This document shows, piece after piece, positions 41,333-48,494 of a stretch of 64,000 bases of DNA (position 1 is the stretch's first letter; each line of letters starts with the position of its first letter). The translations under genes and the position numbers were made by a program. The stretch lies in assembly GCF_000021685.1 (NCBI RefSeq), contig NC_011959.1:248001-312000 (forward strand), read 5' to 3'. The notes under the pieces were generated by a model that saw only the letters and a list, made by a program, of their open reading frames with translations, did not search any database and was not told the origin of the DNA. Origin of the DNA: Thermomicrobium roseum DSM 5159. GTDB lineage: Bacteria; Chloroflexota; Chloroflexia; Thermomicrobiales; Thermomicrobiaceae.

Positions 41333-41791
41333 ATGACCAGGGTGCACGATTTCGATCCGACCATGGACTACTACCAGATTCTGGGGGTCCCCGTCACGGC
41401 GACGAGCGACGAGATCCGGCGTGCCTATCGGCAGCTCATCCGTCATTGTCACCCTGATCGAATACGGGACCCCGACAAACGTCGTATCGCCGAGGAGCGG
41501 GCCAAGCTCCTGAACGCTGCCTACGCGGTGCTGAGCGATCCAGCGCGGCGACGAGCCTACGACGAGCGGTTGCGCCAGCGGGCAGTGGCAGACCTCCTCT
41601 TCCAGCGCTATATCGCTCCAGCACCGAGTCCATTTCGACCAGCGCCGACTCGCCGAGCACGAGCCTGGTTCGCCGCCGATGTGGCAGCTTTCGTCCAGCT
41701 TTTGGCCGTGACGATCATCTTCGTCGCCGTGCTCGTTCTGCTCCTCGTCGCGAGCAGCGCGCTGACGACCCTCCTGCAGGGTTTGTCTTAA
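41333..41791 (+). CDS. J-domain protein with C-terminal membrane anchor
   Basis: A 152-residue protein with a J domain at residues 11-80 (D-Y-Y-Q-I-L-G-V, the HPD motif in HCHPDR, and a long ERAKLLNAAYAVLSDPARR helix) and one C-terminal transmembrane helix (about 120-143). No Gly/Phe or zinc-finger regions are present. It would recruit DnaK to the membrane surface. Its TAA stop is shared, as TTAA, with the stop of the convergent MBL gene. Confidence 0.9.
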   Translation: MTRVHDFDPTMDYYQILGVPVTATSDEIRRAYRQLIRHCHPDRIRDPDKRRIAEERAKLLNAAYAVLSDPARRRAYDERLRQRAVADLLFQRYIAPAPSPFRPAPTRRARAWFAADVAAFVQLLAVTIIFVAVLVLLLVASSALTTLLQGLS

Positions 41792-42636
41792 TCGCTGATC
41801 GGCTCCCAGCGGAACGAACCGTTCTCTTGCCGGATCCGACCGGGGATCGTCGGAAAGTGACTCGCCATCACGAGCGCGTCCTCCTCATGGGCTCGACCGA
41901 GCACCTCGAAACGTGTCGCGATCGCTTGCGACCGGTCCATATCGAACGCGGAACACCAGGTCGGCTCGGTCACCTGAGCTGGATGCGTGAACGTATCAGC
42001 GACGAGCCAGAGCGAGCCTGGTGTTCCACGGAGGACGACACGCATCATCCCGGGTGTGTGGCCAGGCGAAATGGTCAGGTGGAGTCCGGGCGCGATTTCG
42101 GTGTCATCGTCTACCGTTGCCAGGACTCCTGCCTGCTGGAGCGGATCGAGACAACGGTCGAGATACCCAGGTGCGATCTGGTGCATAGCAGCGCGCACGT
42201 CTTCACGTTGGAACGTCTCGAGTTCTCGAGCGTGCACCAGATACCGGGCGCGCGGGAAGGTCGGCTGGCCGCTCTGTGCTGCCCAGCCGATATGGTCAGG
42301 ATGCAAATGCGTCAGGATGACCGTATCGATATCACCTGGTGCGAGCCCTCGCTGAGCCAATTCCTGGAGTAAGCGCCCGCGCTGATGGCCGAAGAGCGGA
42401 TCGGGACCGGCACCGATGCCCGCGTCGACGAGCACGGTGCGGCCATGGCCACGGATCAGGTAGCAGGTGACGCGCGTGTAGAGCATGTCCTCTCGGGCGA
42501 AGGTGTCCGGGAAGCGGTCCCGGTACGGTTCCCAGGACTCGAGTGGAACATCGGGGAAAACGATTGCGAGCGGGAAGAATGCTCCCTCGACATCGACGAG
42601 TGGTTCCACCGTGTAACCAGCGAGTGTCACCGGCAT
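41788..42636 (-). CDS. MBL-fold metallo-hydrolase
   Basis: A 282-residue beta-lactamase-fold hydrolase with THLHPDHIGW (metal ligands, about residues 103-112), a third-motif His in SPGHTPGMM (about 189-197), an Asp in LVADTF, and a late His in ASHFP. It resembles the quorum-quenching lactonase/general MBL branch. ATG 42634-42636 follows AAAGGAGCAACGCG. Substrate unknown. Confidence 0.9.
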   Translation of the reverse strand: MPVTLAGYTVEPLVDVEGAFFPLAIVFPDVPLESWEPYRDRFPDTFAREDMLYTRVTCYLIRGHGRTVLVDAGIGAGPDPLFGHQRGRLLQELAQRGLAPGDIDTVILTHLHPDHIGWAAQSGQPTFPRARYLVHARELETFQREDVRAAMHQIAPGYLDRCLDPLQQAGVLATVDDDTEIAPGLHLTISPGHTPGMMRVVLRGTPGSLWLVADTFTHPAQVTEPTWCSAFDMDRSQAIATRFEVLGRAHEEDALVMASHFPTIPGRIRQENGSFRWEPISD

Positions 42637-42752
42637 CGCGTTGCTCCTTTCGCTCACCGTCCTAGTCTAGCGGGTCGCGAAGGCGGCAACCCTCTGGGAA
42701 CTTGCCCGGCATGCCGATCGTCTCATTGACGAGAGCATGAGAGGAGGCTGCG

Positions 42753-43568
42753 ATGCGACGACCCAACGCGAGACGGACGATGAGTGTGAGCTCATTCTTC
42801 ACCCTCGTCATGCTGTTCGCTGGCCTCGCACTGGCTGCTTGCGGAGCAGCGACGAACGCGAGCGATCGAGGGGCAACTGGTGGTCCTCCTAACCCGGGCT
42901 CGCCGGCTGTGATGGAGCCGACGGCTGATCCTGTAGCGACAACGGAGCGACGTGGGATCTTTTTCCGGCACGTGACGTTGCGCGACGCCCCATACTCGAA
43001 CCAGACCGAACTCGTGATCGATCTCACGCTCCCGGATGCGTGTACAGAACTGCATCATGCGGTCACGATCGACGGGAAGCGAATCCGCGTCGAAGTGTGG
43101 GGAGTGGGGCCGAGCGACCAGATGTGTGCGCAGGTGCTTCGCGAAGAGACACTGGTCATCCCGCTCGGCGTCGTGGTGAGTGACGACTGGATCGTCGAGC
43201 TGAACCGAGTGGAGATCGATGTGAACTCGGTCGCACGTGAAGAACCCGGAAGCGGCAGCCATGAGTATGGCTACGCCATGATCGAACAGGTCGAGGTGCG
43301 CGTCGGTGACGAGCGGCCGCGGCAGGTCGTCGCCGATGTGCAGGGAGCATTGCCTGATGCCTGTGCCGAACTCGTCGAGTCTCCGGAGATCACCTTCGAT
43401 GGCGCAAAGGTGACTGTCACACTGCAGTGGCAGCGACCACGCGATCTCATGTGTGCGCAAGTACTGCGACCGTTCACGACCTCTGTCGATCTCGGCGAGT
43501 TGGAACCAGGAACCTACACCCTGGTCGTCAATGACCTCGAGACGACGTTTACGGTCGAAACGAATTAA
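42753..43568 (+). CDS. Lipoprotein with two copies of a beta-rich repeat
   Basis: A 271-residue protein with a signal sequence and lipobox LALAAC (about residues 26-31) after basic residues. Two halves align: the first has TLPDACTEL ... DQMCAQVLREETLVIPLG (about 90-145), the second ALPDACAEL ... DLMCAQVLRPFTTSVDLG (about 195-250). Each has two conserved Cys (PDACxEL and MCAQVLR) that could form one disulfide per copy. ATG 42753 follows GAGAGGAGGCTGCG. Family not recognised; probably an envelope protein. Confidence 0.8.
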   Translation: MRRPNARRTMSVSSFFTLVMLFAGLALAACGAATNASDRGATGGPPNPGSPAVMEPTADPVATTERRGIFFRHVTLRDAPYSNQTELVIDLTLPDACTELHHAVTIDGKRIRVEVWGVGPSDQMCAQVLREETLVIPLGVVVSDDWIVELNRVEIDVNSVAREEPGSGSHEYGYAMIEQVEVRVGDERPRQVVADVQGALPDACAELVESPEITFDGAKVTVTLQWQRPRDLMCAQVLRPFTTSVDLGELEPGTYTLVVNDLETTFTVETN

Positions 43569-44341
43569 CCGTTCGCCCAACTCGGTGGGCGTCGTTCGGC
43601 GAAGGCCCGGAGTCCTTCCTCGTACTCCGGACTTTCGTCGAGTGCGCGGCGGAGGGACCGGATATCGGCGAGCGTGACCGCGTCGGTGGTGAGTACCCGC
43701 TGGAGAGCAGCTTTGACCGCGCGCACTGCGCCGGGAGCCGCTTGCCGGAGTTCGGTGATCCAGTGGTCGAGCATGGTGTCGAGATGACCCGGCTCGCAGA
43801 GCTGGTCGATGAGCCCGATGCGGAACGCTTCCTGCGCATCGAGTGTTCGGCCGGAAAAGAGGAGATCAGCTGCTCGCCCGCGGCCGACGAGTTGGGGCAG
43901 GCGCAGGACACCGCCTGCCCCGGGGAAGATGCCGCGGCGCACTTCCGGGAAGCCGATGCGGGCGGTGGTATCCGCGAAGCGGAGGTCACAGGCGAGGGCG
44001 AGTTCAGCCCCGCCTGCCAGACAGGCGCCGCTGATCGCGGCGATCGTCGGAACCGGTAGCTCAGCGATCGCCTCGACCGCGGCGGCGATGGCATCGGTGT
44101 GAGCGGTGCGTTCGCGTGGGGACATCTTCGAACGCTCGGTCAGGTCCGCTCCGGCACAGAAGGCGGGCGGGGTACCGCGCAAGACGACGAGGCGCAGGCT
44201 CGCATCCTGGGCGAGCTCCTGTGCGGTCGTCGCGATCGCTCGCGCGAGAGCGAGATCCAGCGCGTTGCGGACAGTCGGCCGATTGAGCGTGAGCGTCACG
44301 ATCCCAGCATGATGTGCGACGAGCAGGACCGGTTGCTCCAT
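43565..44341 (-). CDS. Enoyl-CoA hydratase/isomerase family protein
   Basis: A 258-residue crotonase: VTLTLNRPTVRNALDLAL (residues 15-32), oxyanion-hole FCAGADLTE (about 64-72), and ISGACLAGGAELALACDLRF (about 107-126) with the glutamate position in EVRRGIFPGAGG. ATG 44339-44341 follows GGAGAGGGTAGACGCG. Its stop is shared as TTAA with the convergent lipoprotein gene. Likely fatty-acid or aromatic-acid beta-oxidation; the exact substrate is unknown. Confidence 0.9.
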   Translation of the reverse strand: MEQPVLLVAHHAGIVTLTLNRPTVRNALDLALARAIATTAQELAQDASLRLVVLRGTPPAFCAGADLTERSKMSPRERTAHTDAIAAAVEAIAELPVPTIAAISGACLAGGAELALACDLRFADTTARIGFPEVRRGIFPGAGGVLRLPQLVGRGRAADLLFSGRTLDAQEAFRIGLIDQLCEPGHLDTMLDHWITELRQAAPGAVRAVKAALQRVLTTDAVTLADIRSLRRALDESPEYEEGLRAFAERRPPSWANG

Positions 44342-44602
44342 CGCGTCTACCCTCTCCGGTCGATCGAGCGAGGATCCCTTCATAACCGGTGGCAGCTTCC
44401 CCCGCACGACCGAGTATGGCACACGCTGCTCACTGCGAGTGTTGACCAGAGTCGGCCGCTGGTCTCTGCGTACCAGAGCCGCGACGAGCGGACGATCGGT
44501 TGGATAGCGAAGACGTGTCGCGAAACGGGAACCCCTGTGTTCCCGCATGCCCCCGAGACTGGGAATTGGGTGGATCGTCGCTGAGGTGAGGAGAGAAGCG
44601 TC

Positions 44603-45775
44603 ATGATCGATTTCGGCAAGCTCGTCATGGCCGGACAAGCTGCACCGATGGCGATCTGGTTGCGCGATCGCGGAACGGAGCGACCGACCATGCTCGCGGA
44701 ACTCTTCGCAGCAGCCGAGGACTGGCGCCACAGCGGGAAACGACTCGATCTCGGCCGCGCGCTCGCGCAGGTCGATCCCTCGCTCGTCGATCCGCTGACC
44801 GGCTTGCCGAGGGGAAGCCCTTTCGGGTTGTACCGAGAACTCTTGGGTATTCACTTCTTTCAAGACATCATCGACCAGTTGAGGCCGCTCTCGGAGACGC
44901 AAGGCGCGATCGCCTTGGCGAGCATGCTCGGTCTCGAGCCGTGGTACGTCTTCGCCACAGTCTATCCGCGCCGCGTGCGACGCGAGGAGCAGGATCCGAC
45001 GGAGCTGGATGTTCCGGAGGAAGTCATCCAATGGATCGGAAACTGGGCGCTCGGTCTCCAGATGATCGACGTTGCCGGCCAGGCGGTTTTGCCCGAGTAC
45101 ATCGGACGCCCAGTCACGGCGGAGCCGATGGTCTGGCCTGCCTTGTTGGCGCTCCGCGAGCGCATTCCACACCCGTTGCTCATCGACGAGCCGGAGCGTA
45201 CCGACTTCATCGCGGCGGTCGAGCAGTGGGATCGCCGCATCGACGAGCGGATGTTCCTCATCGAACGGGCGTCGTTGGCCTGGGTCGAGCGCTACGGCGA
45301 ACCGCCACGCTCGTTCGCACGCCTCCGCTCCGGCCGGCCGTGGCGGCCGTGGCATTACCCGGACACGTTCGATCCAGCTGACGGTGTCCTCCCCCAGCTC
45401 CTGCGCGCAGCAGTCGCCCTCGTGAAGGGATGGGGTGACCAAACGCCGACACTGTTCAGCTCGGCAAAGGTTCTGGAGATCTGGGAGAGCAGCCGCGCGG
45501 CACTCGGGCCACTCGTGGAAAGTGCCTATGCGCGCACGGTCGCGCGAGTGCTCGATATCGAGTGGGCGCTCCGTCCGTCGCGCACGAGCCAGTCCGTCTC
45601 CGACGACCTGGTGTGGCGACTCGTCTTGCTCGAGGCGATCCTGCGCGAGTCGGCAGGTGCGGTCCGCGCGCTCGTCGCGGAACCGCTCGAATGGATCGCC
45701 GAATACCGGGATGTGATGGAGCAGTTCGTCGAGTGGACAGCGAGATTCCTCCGGATCGGCACGCAAAGTGGTTGA
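44603..45775 (+). CDS. Protein of unknown function, paralogue 1
   Basis: A 390-residue, mostly helical, soluble protein with no recognised domain. It shares spaced motifs with the gene immediately downstream: HFFQDIIDQLRPLSETQGAI and LGLEPWYVFA (about residues 83-115), LRERIPHPLLID (about 190-200), and LLEAILRESAGAVRAL (about 345-360). ATG 44603 follows GAGGTGAGGAGAGAAGCGTC. A local duplication followed by divergence is the simplest explanation for the pair. Confidence 0.75.
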   Translation: MIDFGKLVMAGQAAPMAIWLRDRGTERPTMLAELFAAAEDWRHSGKRLDLGRALAQVDPSLVDPLTGLPRGSPFGLYRELLGIHFFQDIIDQLRPLSETQGAIALASMLGLEPWYVFATVYPRRVRREEQDPTELDVPEEVIQWIGNWALGLQMIDVAGQAVLPEYIGRPVTAEPMVWPALLALRERIPHPLLIDEPERTDFIAAVEQWDRRIDERMFLIERASLAWVERYGEPPRSFARLRSGRPWRPWHYPDTFDPADGVLPQLLRAAVALVKGWGDQTPTLFSSAKVLEIWESSRAALGPLVESAYARTVARVLDIEWALRPSRTSQSVSDDLVWRLVLLEAILRESAGAVRALVAEPLEWIAEYRDVMEQFVEWTARFLRIGTQSG

Positions 45776-45820
45776 CTCGGCGTTCGTGGGTGCTGGACAC
45801 GAAACCAAAGGATCCAAGGC

Positions 45821-47017
45821 GTGAGCGAGAGCGAGCGCACTTTCCAGATCGCACAACGGGTGCATCGGGCGTTCGTGGAGAGTACGATGGCGGATGCTCG
45901 CCGCGATCGGCTGATCGGTGAATACGCGAGAGCTGCTCGGGCATGGCAGGCGCGTGGCCAGTCGTTGGGACTGGAGGTCGCGATGCAGCGCTCGGGTCTC
46001 GATGCGCGGATCCGTGAGTCATGGCTGGACGCGGTCGCATTCGACTTCTTCCGAGCTGTGGTGACTGAACTGCAGCCGCTACTGGAGACGCAACTCGCAC
46101 TGCGCTTGGCTGGTCTCGTCGGGATCGAGCCGTGGGTCGTGATCGCGCTCCGGGAACGCGAGGAGGGTGGGTTGCCCGGCACCCGGCGTGCGCGTGTTCC
46201 CTGGGAAGTGGTGCGCCGCTTTTCGCGCTGGAGTCTCGGATCGATCTCGGTCGCTCTCGCCGTTCTGGAGTTGGAAGACCACGTGCGTGGCCGGTGCGAT
46301 GCGGACCGATTTTCGTTGGACTGGCCGCTGCTCTGGCACCTGCGCGATCGCATCCCGCATCCGTTTGGGCTCGACGGCCAGGCAACGGCCGAGTTTGCCT
46401 CCGCCTGTGCACGGAGTCGCGGAGAACTCCCGATCTCGGACTGCTTCCTGGAGCAGCTCCGGCGGGATACCACGGCGTCCTGGAGAGCGATGGCGACACG
46501 CGAGGTGGACGAGCGATCGCTCGCTGGCCGGTCGATGGCGCCGCGAGGCTCGACCGGTCAGCTGGACGACTATCCGCGCGACGAGGTGGCGAGCGCCGTC
46601 CTGACGGCCGCGGCTCTCGCCGCCTGGTTTGACTCGGACACGATCGCCGCCGAGTTGGCGGATCGCGTCGCGACGATGTTCGCCAAGCAGTCCGACGAGC
46701 CGCTCCCGCCCGTGTTTCACCTCCTGGGCATCGGCACGCAAGAGCGCTGGCACCAAGCGGCCGGTCCGCTGACGGCATTGCTCCCCACAACCTATGCCCG
46801 GACGTGTGCAGTGGGGCTCGGACTTCCTGGGGTCCCGGAACGAGATGCTGGATGGCTCGATGGGTCACTAGCGGTCGGGGGCAAGCTCCTGCTGTTCGAG
46901 GGCGTTCTACGCGAAGCCTGCGGCGCACTGTACGCCCTGGCCATCGATCCGCTCGATCATCTGGAGCGGACGCGCGACTACGCGCACGCGCTTCTGGGGT
47001 CGCTCGATCCGTTGTGA
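45821..47017 (+). CDS. Protein of unknown function, paralogue 2
   Basis: A 398-residue protein starting at GTG 45821 (AAGGATCCAAGGC upstream), 45 bp after paralogue 1. Corresponding motifs are DFFRAVVTELQPLLETQLAL, VGIEPWVVIA, LRDRIPHPFGLD and LFEGVLREACGALYAL, in the same order and spacing. Helical, soluble, no catalytic signature or signal peptide. The two genes probably form an operon and may make a hetero-oligomer (inferred). Confidence 0.75.
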   Translation: MSESERTFQIAQRVHRAFVESTMADARRDRLIGEYARAARAWQARGQSLGLEVAMQRSGLDARIRESWLDAVAFDFFRAVVTELQPLLETQLALRLAGLVGIEPWVVIALREREEGGLPGTRRARVPWEVVRRFSRWSLGSISVALAVLELEDHVRGRCDADRFSLDWPLLWHLRDRIPHPFGLDGQATAEFASACARSRGELPISDCFLEQLRRDTTASWRAMATREVDERSLAGRSMAPRGSTGQLDDYPRDEVASAVLTAAALAAWFDSDTIAAELADRVATMFAKQSDEPLPPVFHLLGIGTQERWHQAAGPLTALLPTTYARTCAVGLGLPGVPERDAGWLDGSLAVGGKLLLFEGVLREACGALYALAIDPLDHLERTRDYAHALLGSLDPL

Positions 47018-47388
47018 TGGGCGAACCTCGTCCGAATCGCTCGAGTGGTTTCGGTCTTTTCGGCTCGCCGCGGGGTGGGGAGGGCGTCGTCGGACGTCGT
47101 GATCAGGTCGCGACCGACCACTCCCGGCGGACAGGGGCGGCTGGCGGCGAGGAGAGTTCGCGGAATGCGGGCACGCGGCTCGCGACGATCGCGCCCTTGC
47201 CGGCTCGTCAGCGTGGGAGCGACGAGTGATACGGGAGGATGCGGGTTTCCCGCGAGAAAGCTCGTGTCGCGGCGGTATGGGAACAGAGCCACGGGCGGTG
47301 GGGTCAGGCGGGTCACGCCCTCTCGGTGCGAGCCGATGAGGTGAAGCGGAGCGCAGGCAGGAAGCGGCGGAGAGGTCTGAAGCACGAA
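47018..47388. other. Intergenic stretch, no gene seen
   Basis: GC-rich, with frames of Arg/Ser/Gly-rich composition and no ribosome binding sites. It separates paralogue 2 from the tRNA-Gly terminator. Confidence 0.45.
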
Positions 47389-47412
47389 GCGGACGATCAC
47401 AGGATCGTCCGC
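47389..47412 (-). terminator. Terminator hairpin after tRNA-Gly
   Basis: A perfect 10-bp stem GCGGACGATC/GATCGTCCGC with loop ACAG lies 8 bp past the tRNA 3' end on the minus strand. The following minus-strand sequence is TTCGTGCTTC, only modestly T-rich. Confidence 0.6.
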
Positions 47413-47420
47413 ACGTTCGG

Positions 47421-47493
47421 AGCGGGAGACGGGATTCGAACCCGCGACAACCGGCTTGGGAAGCCGGCACTCTACCAGCTGAGTTACTCCCGC
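47421..47493 (-). tRNA. tRNA-Gly (anticodon CCC)
   Basis: A full cloverleaf: acceptor GCGGGAG/CTCCCGC, D arm ACTC...GAGT, anticodon stem CCGGC/GCCGG with loop TTCCCAA (anticodon CCC), T arm GCGGG-TTCGAAT-CCCGT and discriminator U, as expected for glycine. The 3' CCA is not encoded (TCCG follows). Confidence 0.95.
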
Positions 47494-47946
47494 GCTCGTT
47501 TGTTGCTCTTAGTATACCCTGACCCGCTCGCGTTGTCCAGGGGGACTCGATCGGAACTCCGTGGAGCGGTTGCGCGGAAGCACAAGGCCAGTCGATGAGG
47601 GGCAATCGTCTTTTCGGCTTCGTTCGGCTCGACTGAATGGCTGTGCCGGTGCACGACCCGGAGAGAGCGTTTCGCGGAGAAGCCCTCGAGCCCCTGGGCG
47701 CTTCGGCACTCGCGGCTGGCGATACGTCCCTTCGGGGCATCGAGTTCGCGTCAGTTGCAAGCGAGTTCGCTCCCGGCTCGACGCGGTCGGTGACCGGGCA
47801 TCATCGCGATCGATGGGATGATAGGAGAAAAGTTGACGCGTCGCTGCGTGGTTGTGGGGATCCGGTCGAGAGCGTGTCTCTCATCGGAGCGTAGACCCGG
47901 CGCTACCTGCAAAACGCTGGGAAACTCCGCGGAGCAGCAACCTTGC
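47494..47946. other. Intergenic stretch between two tRNA genes
   Basis: Besides the tRNA-Gly promoter at 47511-47539 it holds no convincing gene. One 85-codon frame (47637-47894, plus) lacks a ribosome binding site and a recognisable motif. Confidence 0.45.
47511..47539 (-). promoter_or_regulatory. Promoter of tRNA-Gly
   Basis: On the minus strand, TGGACA (47539-47534), a 17-bp spacer and TATACT (47516-47511) lie 18 bp upstream of the tRNA 5' end. Confidence 0.75.
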
Positions 47947-47976
47947 TTGACAACAGGGTTTCCGGCTCGGTACACT
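47947..47976 (+). promoter_or_regulatory. Promoter of tRNA-Ala
   Basis: TTGACA (47947-47952), an 18-bp spacer and TACACT (47971-47976) lie 16 bp before the tRNA-Ala 5' end. Confidence 0.75.
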
Positions 47977-47992
47977 TTCCGACGGCGAACAT

Positions 47993-48068
47993 GGGGGCAT
48001 AGCTCAGCTGGGAGAGCGCGACAATCGCACTGTCGAGGTCGGGGGTTCGAGTCCCCCTGCCTCCACCA
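47993..48068 (+). tRNA. tRNA-Ala (anticodon CGC)
   Basis: Acceptor GGGGGCA/TGCCTCC contains the G3-U70 wobble that identifies alanine tRNA. Anticodon stem CGACA/TGTCG with loop ATCGCAC gives anticodon CGC; T arm GGGGG-TTCGAGT-CCCCC. A CCA end is encoded (48066-48068), unlike the two other tRNAs in the window. Confidence 0.95.
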
Positions 48069-48155
48069 CTGTTCGATATCGATTCGACCACCCGCTACCG
48101 TTTCCCGTGCAGAGTCAATGCAGCGTCCTCGCTGCTCGTCGGAGAGGGGGCACCG

Positions 48156-48428
48156 ATGAAGACACGGACATTCCAGCTGATCGGCCGACGCAGCAGCCAA
48201 CCGGATGTCCTTCTCGTCCGTGACCAGGAGGGTCGGTATTATCTCCGGCCGGGTTGCAACGGGCGCCTTGTCCGGGTGACCGCACGCGATGCCGAGCGGC
48301 TCCTCCGCAACTACGAATACCGACCGATCCTCAGCGCAACGTGGCTCTCGTTCGAGGAACTCATCCGAACCGATTGCCCGCTTCCTGCCGAGTCGACGCC
48401 CTCGCTCACCAGTCATGAGCGCGCCTGA
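48156..48428 (+). CDS. Small protein of unknown function
   Basis: A 90-residue soluble product starting MKTRTFQLIGRRSSQPDVLL at ATG 48156 (GAGAGGGGGCACCG upstream), with LVRDQEGRYYLRPGCNGRLV and ARDAERLLRNYEYRPI. Mixed alpha/beta; no recognised family. It lies 87 bp after tRNA-Ala and might be read from the same promoter. A bidirectional terminator separates it from ftsH. Confidence 0.75.
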   Translation: MKTRTFQLIGRRSSQPDVLLVRDQEGRYYLRPGCNGRLVRVTARDAERLLRNYEYRPILSATWLSFEELIRTDCPLPAESTPSLTSHERA

Positions 48429-48439
48429 CTCCAAGCACA

Positions 48440-48470
48440 GCGGAGGGGGCTCGGTGCAAGCCCCCTCCGC
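48440..48470. terminator. Bidirectional terminator between the 90-residue gene and ftsH
   Basis: Arms GCGGAGGGGGCT (48440-48451) and AGCCCCCTCCGC (48459-48470) form a perfect 12-bp stem with a 7-nt loop in the 66-bp gap between the two convergent stops. Confidence 0.8.
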
Positions 48471-48494
48471 GAGCTGAATGATTGCCCGAAACGA

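Noticed and set aside
47637..47894. An 85-codon plus-strand frame between tRNA-Gly and tRNA-Ala
   Set aside because: No Shine-Dalgarno sequence, no motif, and it ends just before the tRNA-Ala promoter. Probably chance.
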